This document shows positions 46,612 to 57,020 of a DNA stretch of 64,000 bases, one piece after another. Each line of letters starts with the position of its first letter. Positions within the stretch are counted from its first letter, which is position 1. Location: the NCBI GenBank assembly GCA_000934385.1, contig KN880525.1:1-64000 (forward strand), given 5' to 3'. Below the pieces are notes generated by a model. That model made no database searches. It saw only the letters and a program-made list of their open reading frames with translations, and was not told where the DNA came from. Made by a program: the position numbers and the translations under genes. This stretch comes from Cylindrobasidium torrendii FP15055 ss-10. Lineage: Eukaryota > Basidiomycota > Agaricomycetes > Agaricales > Physalacriaceae.

Positions 46612-48042
46612 CTATGAACTACCACTAGTTCTTTGAAAGTTTTCGCGCAGAATCTGGTTTTGTCTAACCAGCAACAAAGCGTAGAGCATCTCCACGCGCT
46701 ATTCGCCATAGTCAGGCCAATGTTGCGAAAGCAGAGATTACTGACTGGTACTTCGACCTTGTACTCTTTTGCAAGACGAACTACCTCGCCTACAATGACC
46801 TCGACCTCAAATGGATTGCCTTTTTGCGCATCCAAGGCCATGCTCGGTGTATGGTTGCTATCCGGAGCGGTGTGTAACTTGGCCGTGTTGGTGATGGTAC
46901 GGTCAGCATGCTCCGAGGGAAGACCTTCTTCAGTGTCGGGGAACCCCATTGCTCGTCCTTGGCAGATGAGCTCGGGTGTCAGAGGTCATTGAAACGGACT
47001 CGCCTAGTTTGACCAACTCTTGGAGTGTTGCACGGAGCGCTGGGATCGTATGCTCGTCGATGAGGTGAGCAGTCTTGGGGAAGCGATATGGCTCGTACGG
47101 TACGGCCGGGTCTGTAGGCGGGTCGCGGAAGATGGCAGGCAGACGGTATCCCGTAAGCGTAGCGAGAGATGCGAACGCCAAATTCCAGAAGTTCTTCATG
47201 AATTTGCGTCGCTGAATTTCGGGTACCATTGTCACCTCGCTCCCTCCTTGTTTGAGTATGTTGTACATGTCGCCGACGAGCGCATCTTCCTCTGGGGTGT
47301 TGATAGTTGTGGTAAAGTCACGATATCTGTAAATTCCAATTGTTGGGCGGTCCTACAAGAGAGCCTAAGAGTTAGACAAACGGATGTCGAATGTTAGACT
47401 GTTTCTCACGCCTTCGCCATGGGAAACAACGTTGGGAGCGACAAGGTTTGTGCCAATGTAGACACAAGATCCAATGATGCTGGGCTCTTGACCGGCCGCC
47501 TTGAGTGTATGATAAAGCTCGTCTTCAACGTTCAAGCCATTCTGAAGAATCAAGTAGGTCGGTTGCTTGAATTTTGATAAATAAGGCTCCGTGATAATGG
47601 GTTCCAGGATCTTTGATGTCTTGACCACCTCGGGCACACACTTGGTAGTCAATACGACATAGTCGTACTGCTGGTCGGCCGCGGTGAGTACACTCGGACA
47701 CACTAAAATTCCAGGTCAGACACCAGCAAGTGAGCGAGAAGATTACTTGCATCTGTCAGGTCGCCAGCCCTTAATATCTCCGTATCGACGGCTCTGGATG
47801 TGCATGCCTTGGTCTGTACACGATTAAAACCGCGTCATTCCGATAGAGATATTCGACAACCTTGACATATTTGATAATTGCTTCTAGCCACAACGGTTAC
47901 ACGCGCAAGACCGCTTCTCTTGAATACATGGGCGTCTGAATCCTCGTCAAGCGTTGATGCAGGAAATATCCGAAGTATCCTCACAGACGGCCCCGATGGC
48001 ACCGTAGCCAACGACGAGGATATTCCTCATATCTTTGGCCAT
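46612..48042 (-). CDS. Ketopantoate reductase (ApbA/PanE family)
   Basis: NAD(P)H-dependent reductase of the 2-dehydropantoate 2-reductase family; the reaction in pantothenate synthesis is the best guess, but fungi carry several paralogues. The start at 48042 gives MAKDMRNILVVGYGAIGAV with the N-terminal GxGxxG nucleotide loop. Further marks are SGLARVTVVARSNY, DYVVLTTKCVPEV, LILQNGLNVEDEL, the helical C-domain ending KNFWNLAFASLATLTGY, GFPDTEEGLPSEHADRT, HTPSMALDAQKGNPFEVEVI and LYALLLVRQNQILREN. Two introns have GC-AG borders (46958-47003 and 47703-47750); using them restores the conserved phase exactly. It lies tandem with and upstream of the protease-like gene. About 360 residues. Confidence 0.85.
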
Positions 48043-48276
48043 GCGAAGTTGTCGTGGAAGAGAGATAGCACAGGGCAAGCAAAGAAGACATCGTATCTGG
48101 CACAATCCAAATCGTTTGTCGTAACAGGCAATTTGCCGCCGCCATTGCGCATTCGGTGAACGGGCCGACGATCGGCCGTGGCCACCGACTACGATTGCCC
48201 GATGTAGATTGACCATAGGAAAGGACATATTGTGTGTTCCCTATAGGTGGATGCGAAGGAAGATGTATACATATAT

Positions 48277-49325
48277 CTAACCAGTAAAAGGGTCTTGATG
48301 GACCCATCCCAGCATCTCCCTCGCCTTGGTGCAGTCAAAGAACCCAGACTTACCACGTATCTCATGCCCATCCCGAATAGGAACGTCTGGCCAAAACTGG
48401 CTCTTCAACTCTGCAGAGTCTGTGTCTCCAGAAACCTCCGGTGCAACAATAAAGAAGGCCTCATGCCCACTAAATCTTGCTACCGAGTCATCGAGTGCAC
48501 GCAGAAAGGCATCCGCGCCAGAGTCTTCGCACACGTATCCCCAGAGGTCATTGGCCGCTTTCTCTGCAGACCATCCTCTTGCAGCCACCGAGCGCTCGGG
48601 AACAGACCATGACAGACGAAGACTGGCAATCCTCATGTCGGGCCAGCGTCGTACGATCGTGTCTGCTTGTAACTCCGCGATCCTGAGTGTAAATCAACGA
48701 ATAATCGCACGGTGAGGTGACATCTATCATACAATTTTGACAGTCCGTATGGCTCGTCGGGGAGGCATGGATGGTTCTCGTCAATAGGAAAGTACTCCAA
48801 GCGAGGCCGCTGAGAGTACACCAACGTAACCACATTAACGGAGGAGGCCATAGATATGCGCTTGATTCCATGCTGCATGAGCTCGTCAGTAATGAGAGCT
48901 ACTAGTCCTTACGAAATCGACTGACTTCAGCTGCGGCGCGCAAAACGTTCCAGGTAACAACAACGTTACTGAACAAACAAGTTAGCGAGAACCTCAAGCC
49001 GCAAGGCGTGACGTGCATGTTATGTGTTTTTACCACATAGTCAGTGGGATTAGGAAGTGCTAAGAAGGACTGAGATTCTGAATGTTGGTCACAAAGCAAA
49101 TGAATGCTCCTTACAGGCTAGTTGAACAATCGCATCTTGCCCTGCAAGCGCGTCGAGAACATCGTCGTAATTCGTTAGATCAATCTTTCGAAATGTGAAT
49201 CCTCGGTCGCTGGTCACATTGCCCTCTGTAATATCCAACCCAAGGACATCGTGCCCTCGTTGGAGAGCTAGTCGAACGACCCGCCTCCCGACGCTACCAT
49301 AACACCCTGTTATCGCGATCTTCAT
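48277..49325 (-). CDS. NAD-dependent epimerase/dehydratase (extended SDR)
   Basis: Extended short-chain dehydrogenase with a Rossmann start at 49325: MKIAITGCYGSVGRRVVRLA carries the TGxxGxxG cofactor loop, followed by GHDVLGLDIT and the acidic FRKIDLTNYDDVLDALAGQD strand. Later exons give NVVVTWNVLRAAAEV, ISMASSVNVVTL, a YGLSKL motif matching the catalytic YxxxK, and a C-terminal substrate domain (RIASLRLSWSVPERSV, GHEAFFIVAPEVSGDT). About 295 residues, typical of sugar-nucleotide epimerase-like SDRs or uronate dehydrogenases. The substrate cannot be read from sequence. 234 bp separate it from the reductase downstream. Confidence 0.85.
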
Positions 49326-50126
49326 ATGCTTGTGCTTGTGAAGGAAGTGTTGAAGTTACCGGGCTGAGGACGGGCCGGGCAGCGAAGGAGTGTGTATACA
49401 GCCTCACGTGTCCTCGTACTTCTCAAGTAACACTTAACGCGTGACGTCACACCTTCCATCTTGGCCTTTTACTACGATGGCCGTCGCACTTGACTTGATC
49501 ACAGCTACTGATGCGCCTGTGTATCCTCAGGATTTCCTCACATTTGTCGAGGAAAGGCGTCGCGGAATCATTAAATAATAAGGGTCCTGGTACTCTGGGC
49601 CTTGGAGCTTTGAGTCTGAGGCTATTCCCATGGTTGGAATACATGACAATGTTGGTATTCGCCCGTTCATTGAGGAGGTGTTGTATTATTTGCCCCGGCT
49701 CCTCTCATGCCGAGGGCAACAGTAGTCCCGTCGCTGGTGTGGTAGTTGGGGATGTGCTATTGTGCTGTGCAGCCACCCTTGAGAATTCCATCTCAAGATT
49801 TCGAGTCAGCTACCGTGTATATGAATATTATTCTACTTATTCAAACCGTTCATGCTGTTCAAAGAGAACAGATTCTGCAAACTTAGGCCTATGTCATACA
49901 CACGGGCGCCTATAGGATTAATATGGCAGCCTGCGCCATTGTGCCAGTTCATGGGGTCGCAAATACTTAGTCTTAAACAAGTCATTCATCATGGTCGACC
50001 GCACTGGTCGGCCTATGAACCTGTCTGTATACAATTGCGTGAACAGCTAAGCCCGGCTTACCGTGTGCACGGACTCGTCTGGTAGGTCTACATGTGGTTG
50101 GTAAGTTCAATTGTATTATGAGGTGC
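49326..50126. other. Intergenic, one micro-ORF only
   Basis: 800 bp with no supported gene. A short rightward ATG frame at 49477-49578 (33 codons, MAVALDLITATDAPVYPQDF) has coding-like composition but no partner exon. It may be a 5' remnant or chance. Confidence 0.45.
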
Positions 50127-50516
50127 TTAGCTTGAGAAGCGCGTTCGGTGTTTAACGATCCATGCATGGAAAGTGATACCGGATAACGCCAACTCCCAGT
50201 CCCAGGGCGTCGAATTCATTCCCGCGCAGAAACTATACAGACCAGCAGGCGCGCAGTCCATTTCCCATGAGTGTATGGCGCTGCATGGCGGTAAAGTGGC
50301 ACTGTGACTTATGTCGGTGCCGCCAACGCAGAACAAGGCTCTCCGTGCGGCTTCGAGGCTTTTGACACACTCTCTATTGTCGCTCACGGTGGCCGCGATA
50401 GTGCGCTGCCGGTACTTGAAGATCACGCGAGCGTGGGGCGTCAGGAGCACCTCGACTGATTTCGTGCGTGCCACACTTTTCAAATACTTCCTATTTTGGA
50501 CGCGCTCATTCAACAT
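50127..50516 (-). CDS. ORFan hypothetical protein (129 aa)
   Basis: A single uninterrupted frame from a true ATG (50516) to TAA gives 129 residues. It uses GC-ending codons like the confirmed genes nearby and has balanced composition (LLTPHARVIFKYRQRTIAAT, AGMNSTPWDWELALSGITFH). I recognise no family, signal peptide or membrane helix. It stands alone in an otherwise empty 1.9-kb region, and lack of introns is unusual for this window. Its status is therefore uncertain. Confidence 0.4.
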   Translation of the reverse strand: MLNERVQNRKYLKSVARTKSVEVLLTPHARVIFKYRQRTIAATVSDNRECVKSLEAARRALFCVGGTDISHSATLPPCSAIHSWEMDCAPAGLYSFCAGMNSTPWDWELALSGITFHAWIVKHRTRFSS

Positions 50517-51242
50517 TGTGATTGAATGGGGATGCAGGCTACGTGATTATATGCGTTGGGAACTGGGCGCAAGCCATCGATAGGAAACTGTTTGCTATCG
50601 AATTGTCCGGGCTGTATAGTATCCGTGCTTCGGTCCATCTGCATTCCATCCTAGGTTTGAGGCTGTTATTGTTCATTGTGCTTGGAGGACATGCCAATTG
50701 TCCCAACTGTGCATGATGCTGGGAACCAGATCCCCCGGGCTTACACAGTTTGCGGGCACGATAGAAGCCGGGCACACTGGACATGGCGAAGGCGCTTGCC
50801 GCCGGTGTGTGTGTCGTTGCAACCAACGAATGTTGCTCTAACATGTCGGTGGCCGTTTACTGCGTCAAAATGGTCTAATGAAAAACTTCATTCTGTGTAC
50901 AGGTAAGGGAAGCGTTCAAGGACGACAAGGAAACAAGAAACTTGATACCTTGAGATCTATGTAATACTTTGGGACGACATGTATGTATGTAAGTACTTAG
51001 TGGAGTGTACTGGTAATTGTACAGAAAAATTGGTAATGCTACATGCGGGTTGCCATAGGGCTAAATAGGGAGACAAGACACTGACTAGGCCTGCGGTAAA
51101 TACAGAGGTCTTGCGGGTGCGAGTTTAGAAACCAAGCAGGGGGAGACTGGGTAAGGAGCGTAAAGGTTATCACGAGCAGGGTATAACAGTAAAGAGCATC
51201 CTTCCAGAGTACCGTATGTCTAGAAAAGCAAGGCGGGCCGTC
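50517..51242. other. Intergenic, no gene seen
   Basis: 726 bp with only short, overlapping open frames and AT-rich stretches around 50930-51060. Nothing is supported. Confidence 0.6.
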
Positions 51243-52332
51243 CTAGCATCTGCCCCAGCGAAGGGGCGGAAGTTTGAGATTGCCATCGTCTGATGTGGTC
51301 GTGAGTATGTCGCGGATGGAGGGCAAGCGCCCTTCAGAGTGGTTGCTCCCGGAGCCGGTAGAGCGGATCTCGACATCTTCTGCGAACGATGGGATGACCT
51401 CGTCGTTGGGAGTGGCGGGACATGAGTACGCGGCGGAGTTTCCAGCCTGCGAGGATGGGCCAGAGTGTGTGGGTGGGGGAGTCGACGCGCTGGAGGAATG
51501 GATGGAAATAGCATCGTCCGCCACTGTGCCGCGCGCCTTCTTCGCAGCGTTGATCAGGTCAAGGTATTGTGCTTCGAGGAGCTCGATGGTACCAGTAGCT
51601 GAAAAAAAACGGATGAGCAAAAAAGTTATGCGATGACCAAGGCAGACGCACCATGTTCAATCCACTGGATTTTGCTGGGCATGACAGATATTCTGGGAAG
51701 AAGGTCGGACATGTACTTGAGCATTGTGTTCTCCTTCAGCGTCTTGATCTGCATTGCAGTCAACTCTTGATCGACGACCGGCTCAAGGTAGTCTGGTGTT
51801 TCTTCAGACGGCTCCCCAAGCAGCTCGTGAAGCGAGTTTTTGAGGTGCATGATGTACGACGACGCTGGAAGGATGTAAGAAAAGAAACGGCCGTGGGAAA
51901 TGTATGCGTACCACGCGACATGACGGCCACTCGGTCGTGCGGATTGGATGGGCGGATTTCTTTCGGCAGCGCTGAGTAGAGGTCGAAAAACTCGTCGCTG
52001 AGACGGCCCTGGTACGTCGGGCGCGGCGGCGGCCTGTCAGGGTTCTGTGAAGCCGCTTTGCGCAGAACACCTCCGTTAATCTGCGCTGGTCGGGCGGCGC
52101 CGGCGACAGGGACAGTTTGAGGCATCGGTTTGGCTGGTCGTTGACAGTGTTGAAGACGAGGGGTCGGCGAGACGTTCCGTCGCCAGTGGTCGATGACCGC
52201 ACGCTTCTTTATGATAGTGGCCAGCACTTTGCGGTGGTATTCGTGGATGGAGATGATCGCTTTGGAAGATTGGACTTGAGGGACTGTGTTGCGGTGTGAG
52301 ACGGCGGCCTGTGCGATGGAAGCAGTGCGCAT
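51243..52332 (-). CDS. Unknown basic protein (329 aa)
   Basis: Three exons (51912-52332, 51652-51864, 51243-51598) join in phase to 329 residues. The N-terminal half is basic (IISIHEYHRKVLATIIKKRA, then HWRRNVSPTP) and ends in a folded-looking patch (RLSDEFFDLYSALPKEIRPS). The middle is helical and conserved in appearance (YIMHLKNSLHELLGEPSEET, TLKENTMLKYMSDLLPRISV, TGTIELLEAQYLDLINAAKK). The tail is Ser/Thr/Pro rich and acidic. I recognise no family or catalytic motif. Clean splice phase across both introns argues for a real gene. Confidence 0.7.
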
Positions 52333-54156
52333 ATCTCAGTCTGAGCTCAGAGGCAGACGGCACAAGGAAGGAAAAAGGTTACTGGGGTTTGTGACCGAGT
52401 GATCCTCCGGCTTTATACATCCGCCCTTGATATTGTGGCTGTGGAAAAGAAACCGAATCCAGTCATTGTGGTCAGGGCAGCAACAGGGAAGACCCAGGTC
52501 GTGTCGTGGGAGGCCGCGTCGTGCTATTGTCCCATTTGGGAACAAATGTTGGATTACAATGTTTGAGCGCGATATGTAGGCCAGCATACATAAGTGTGAT
52601 CTGTCCTCCTATAGAGAATTACTCAAGGTCCTTCCAAACATGCCCGCTCGGACACTGTAGCTTTTAATGAAACTACCACTTGGGGAGTCGGCCAAGAAGC
52701 AAATCTCGCGCGATACCTGTATCCCACCTACAGGCAGCAACCCCATTATACAATGTATCGAGCGCTCTGCCTGACGAGCCCATATGTAACTACGGCTATT
52801 GTCGAACGTGCATTTCTTCACGTACTTCGTGCAAGTCACTATTGTAATGCCAGCGTTCTAGTGCCACGCAGACGGGCAAGTATTGTGTCCCAATGGGGTA
52901 GATGAAGCGAGTGCCCGTATATGATGGTGTGAAGCTAACGCCCCGGAAGGGAAGGTGCTCACAAAAGGCGAATTCCTGCGAATTCCCATGAATGATGAAC
53001 TGGACCAGAGTCGCCGTGATCCTGCAATATCGATGGACATTGTCGCTCCAAGGGGAAAGAATCAATTTTCTTCCGCGGAACCTACGCGCTTTGCTCCACT
53101 TCGAATTCCTCCGTTACTCGGCAGTACTCGGCACATGTCCCTGTCGCTCATAGTCGTGGGAATTTTAATTGCAATGTGGTCCACGGGCTTCTAGATTTCT
53201 CACACCAACGCATGGCACGAGACATCCCTGCCATCGAATGTAATGCAGGTCAAATTCTTGCATTTGTCAACGTCCTTGCCGTGCTTTGGCCAGCGTTTCG
53301 TCCGCACCTTGAGGCATACTTACAGAAACACAATTCATTGACGGGCCGATGTGGTAACCTCTCCAGGAATGCGGCGCTATTGTACAACAATAGCTATGTA
53401 GGTCAATTGTGCTGTCCGCAGCGGTGCATGCCATACAGTGGTTCATTGTGATTGAGAATGGAAATGCCCGTTTGCCTTCGTCCCGCGCCATCAGATTCTG
53501 GAAATTTTGGGGTACCCTCATGCGAGCCTCATGTAGGAGCGGAGGAATTACGCCAGGATAACTTACCACTCAGAATGAGGAATTAAACCCTCCGGAAACC
53601 CTAAAACAATCATTGAGCGTGTCTCTCCAAGACTCTGCCCTGATCTATGCAGTCGTGAGCTTGAACTTTGATAAAGCTGATCTCGAGCCTGGGGACTGGA
53701 TTTTACGTTTTAGAACATGCGATTGGTCGCCACTGAAGTACTGAAGGTTCGGTTCGTGAATTTGAAATGCGCCGATCCAGCGGTGACTTATGAAAAGATC
53801 GGTGACAAGTAACGCGGACCGCGTAGGGTACCGAGAACAACTGCCCAACGACATACGACTGATCATGCAGGTTGACACCGATAGAGGTTGAATGAAATCC
53901 ATATGAGACCACATATTTTCTGGTCGGCCAAGATGGGGCCTGGCATAGTCCTATTGACGACTGGCGTATGATACAGCGTGCATAGCATAGTGCAAAGAGG
54001 GAAAGAGAAGATACAGCTTTGTCTACTTCTCGGGGTTGGGGTTCCTAAGGGGAGTCCGTCAGTGAGTTGCCTTGGGATACAAACAGATGGAAGGGGATCA
54101 GATAGGAGCGAAAGACTATTAGATGTATGGTTGTCAACACGATTGTTCAGTGTGAA
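52333..54156. other. Gene-poor region, nothing seen
   Basis: 1.8 kb with only short frames on both strands and no splice-supported coding, repeat or RNA gene that I can see. It separates the unknown basic protein from the S30 gene. Confidence 0.6.
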
Positions 54157-54505
54157 CTATGCATGATACTCTGGATCATCAGGAGCGCAGGGGAAAGGCG
54201 CAGGGACTCGACGAAGGACGGTGACCCACATTCTCCTCTTGCCGCCTGGTAGTGTTGTAACGTTGACGAAGCTGCAAACAACGTCAAAATTACTGAGAAA
54301 ATGGGCTGAGCATGTTAACGCACCGGCGGTTGTACACGATGCGCTTCTTGGCACGGCCCTTGGGGGTTTTCTTCTTCTCCTGCTTCTCAACTTTCGGGCA
54401 CTGCGACTTGACCTTTCCGGCACGCGCCAAGGATCCGTGAACTGCGAAGCGAGACGGTTAGGAAGACGAGACGAAGGAGCCTCTAGCGTACGCACCTTTA
54501 CCCAT
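54157..54505 (-). CDS. RPS30: 40S ribosomal protein S30 (eS30)
   Basis: Small-subunit ribosomal protein. The first exon is 10 nt (54496-54505, ATGGGTAAAG), the second is 54324-54441 and the last ends in this model at 54157. The sequence opens [20 protein letters not shown] and continues with [20 protein letters not shown] and [18 protein letters not shown], which is unmistakable S30. There is no ubiquitin-like leader, unlike the animal FUBI-S30 fusion. After KRRM the family normally has N-P/A and a few residues; reading on without another intron gives an unusual 18-residue tail. A final intron (for example GTGGGT at about 54213) may therefore be missed, and the exact C-terminus is unsure. Confidence 0.9.
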
Positions 54506-55302
54506 AGTGTTCTGCTGTGGAGGACGATGACGAAGACGGCGGCGAGCTGATCCAGCCGCACTGTACAGTTTTTCTTGATAAGGTTCTGCCGATCGGTCTT
54601 TGCCGAAAAATGTGGCGCGGTAATCAATGCAGAAGGATATCGAATCACTAGCCCTAAACTCAGGATGGTAGACCTGTGTGTCTAATACATGCTCCAGCTA
54701 TATACAGCCCCAGAGTCAAGAAGTTACGCTCTCATGGTAGCATTGACACGCTAAGGCGGAGGTGGCTGTTGCACGTGATCGTTCCTTTCCTCCTTCTTGA
54801 CAATCACGTTCAGACCGTCTGGACAGAATTTCGAACCCTCCTGGATCACGTCAAATTACGTTTCAGACACGAATGCAACATATTTTCTGGCCTAGATTGG
54901 CGGGAGGCTCATTCCTTGCGATACATTGAGTGTTGGGTGAGCGAGGACGCAGGATGGCGTGGGTCGCCTGCTGGGTGGACGAGACATAGCCTTCGCGAAG
55001 CAACTTATCAGTCACTCGGAATACGACGGTTCAAGCGTCTGCATCGGAGAGTGCAAACTTCGACAGATATGGCCGTGTTCCTTGCACTTGGACGCAGTGA
55101 CAAGAACGCCTTGGGGCGTGTTCCAAAGCATTGAACCTCGGCAGTAGCGTACCCCGATGCCTTCACTTTGCTCGCCAGTAGGGGAACGCCGCCCCCATTC
55201 TTCGAACACCAATTGCAGGCTGAAGATCTGATGGCGCAATCATGTTCTCATTATTGAGGCATCTGACCAGAGCTGTGTCCGCCCATTCAGCATCCTACTG
55301 CC
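54506..55302. promoter_or_regulatory. Divergent upstream region, RPS30 / 2OG oxygenase
   Basis: The 797 bp lie between the starts of two genes that point away from each other. An open rightward frame (54676-55134) has no ATG start and no family. I see no defined promoter element. Confidence 0.45.
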
Positions 55303-56605
55303 ATGTCGTCCGGAGATTTCAGCTCTGTCCCCATTCTGGACTATTCCCAAGCACTTTCGTCCTCAACCAGAGCAAAGTTCATCGCCGACCTACGCGATGC
55401 TGCCATCAACGTTGGCTTCCTGTACCTATCACATACGCCGGTATCACCTGAATTGACCCAATCTGTCATATCGTACATCCCAGCGATGTTTAATCTCCCA
55501 GAAGATGAGAAGGAACGTATTCGTATGCGAAATAGCCCTCATTTCCTCGGGTACAGCAAGTTTGGCGCAGAATTCACCAAAGGTCAAGCGGACATGAGGG
55601 AGCAGTTCGATATAGCGACAAAGCACGAGTGTCAGTGGAAGGAAGGAGATCCAGAGTATAGGCGCCTCTGGGGTCCATCTCAAGTGCGTCGCGTTCAAGT
55701 GGATCAGGTTGCAATGACTGATGTGCAGACAGTGGCCAGCCGAAGACTTGATTCCTGGGTTCCAGAAAACCCTCGAAAGCTACCTCGACCAAGTACAGCA
55801 TCTTGCAGATGAATTTGTGACGATACTTGCAGAGGCCATTGGCCTTGGTCCGGATGGATTGTCCAAGTTCTACGATACTGCCGAGAAGATGCAGCACCGA
55901 AGCAAGGTTGTGAAATACCCCGCAGCTGCAGGTCCGTCTGCCTCCACCCAAGGCGTCGGTCCACACTACGACGCAGGCTTTGTCACCATTGTGCGTGCAT
56001 TTCATTTAGATGAAGCCGTATCTCACCTCAGGACAGCTGCTGCAGGCGTCTGACCATGAGGGGCTCCAAGTGCAAAACCTACAGGGTCAATGGATTGACG
56101 CGAAGCCCGTTCCCGGCACATTTGTGGTCAACTTTGGGCGCGCAATCGAATTCGCAACCCAGAACATTGTACGGGCAACTTCTCATCGCGTTATCTCTCC
56201 AGCCCACGGCACACCTACGCCCCGATATTCTGTTCCCTTCTTCCACAACATCGGTTTGGATGTGCGGATTGCTGATCCAGCTTGGAAGCTCGAGTGTACG
56301 CCATTGCAGCACCATAACACAGTGCCTTGCTGACCTTCAATAGTCCCGCAATCCGTTCTTGCACAGCGCGATGCGCGCGGTCAACACACGTCGGATTCTG
56401 TGAACTTTACGGAATTTGGTACAGAAGCCTCGGGGCATGTCAATCTCATAGGGCGCGTCAAGTATGTCATCTGCTCAACGCGCAGCGACTATCACTCACT
56501 CCCGCCGTTCTTAGAAGTCATCCAGATGTTGCACAGCGCCATTATCCTGAGCTTTTCAAGCGTTATTTCCCTGACGGGTTACCAGAGCACGGGGTGGCCT
56601 ACTGA
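55303..56605 (+). CDS. 2-oxoglutarate/Fe(II)-dependent dioxygenase (IPNS-like)
   Basis: Isopenicillin-N-synthase-type oxygenase of about 345 residues in five exons. The DIOX_N half starts MSSGDFSSVPILDYSQALSS and has the family block INVGFLYLSHTPVSPELTQS and FNLPEDEKERIRMRNSPHFL. The catalytic jelly roll shows the iron ligands HYDAGFVTI (HxD) and the distal His in RATSHRVISP. The 2-oxoglutarate-binding Arg is in TPRYSVPFFH (RxS). The substrate is unknown; members act in secondary metabolism, gibberellin-like or thymine metabolism, and detoxification. The start context and N-terminal match support 55303. It is convergent with the Zn2Cys6 gene, and no other biosynthetic genes lie nearby. Confidence 0.92.
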
Positions 56606-57020
56606 AATAATGAGTTCTATACGCTTCCTCATGTAAGAATTTTTCCATGTACAGATTACAGACACAATCCTTATGTCCGGTCTGTATTTCATAGAACCGG
56701 AAGATTGAAGTGAACCCCAAGTGGCAGTGCTTGCATTCTCCCTTTAACTCGCCGCATAGTAGTAAACGACAATCCGGTTTCCCACAAAGAACAGCGGTGT
56801 AAATGGAACATGGCTGGCTCGAATGCAATACAACTATAGGCAAGGCCGTAAGAAAGAATGGTAGGTAGCTATGGTAGTAACAAGCTAAAAGAATAAATCG
56901 AAGATCCACAACAAGACAATAGACAGAGGCAGCGACGATAAGCAAATACATACAAACGCACGACAAGTAAGAAAAAAACTCTCCAACAACGACACTCCGT
57001 CCTACTTCCACCAGCGCAAA
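56606..57020. other. Intergenic between convergent genes
   Basis: 415 bp between the oxygenase stop and the transcription-factor stop; it probably contains the two 3' UTRs. No gene seen. Confidence 0.6.

Noticed and set aside
54676..55134. Open rightward frame of 152 codons before the oxygenase
   Set aside because: No ATG at its start, Arg/Leu-rich random composition and no splice partner.
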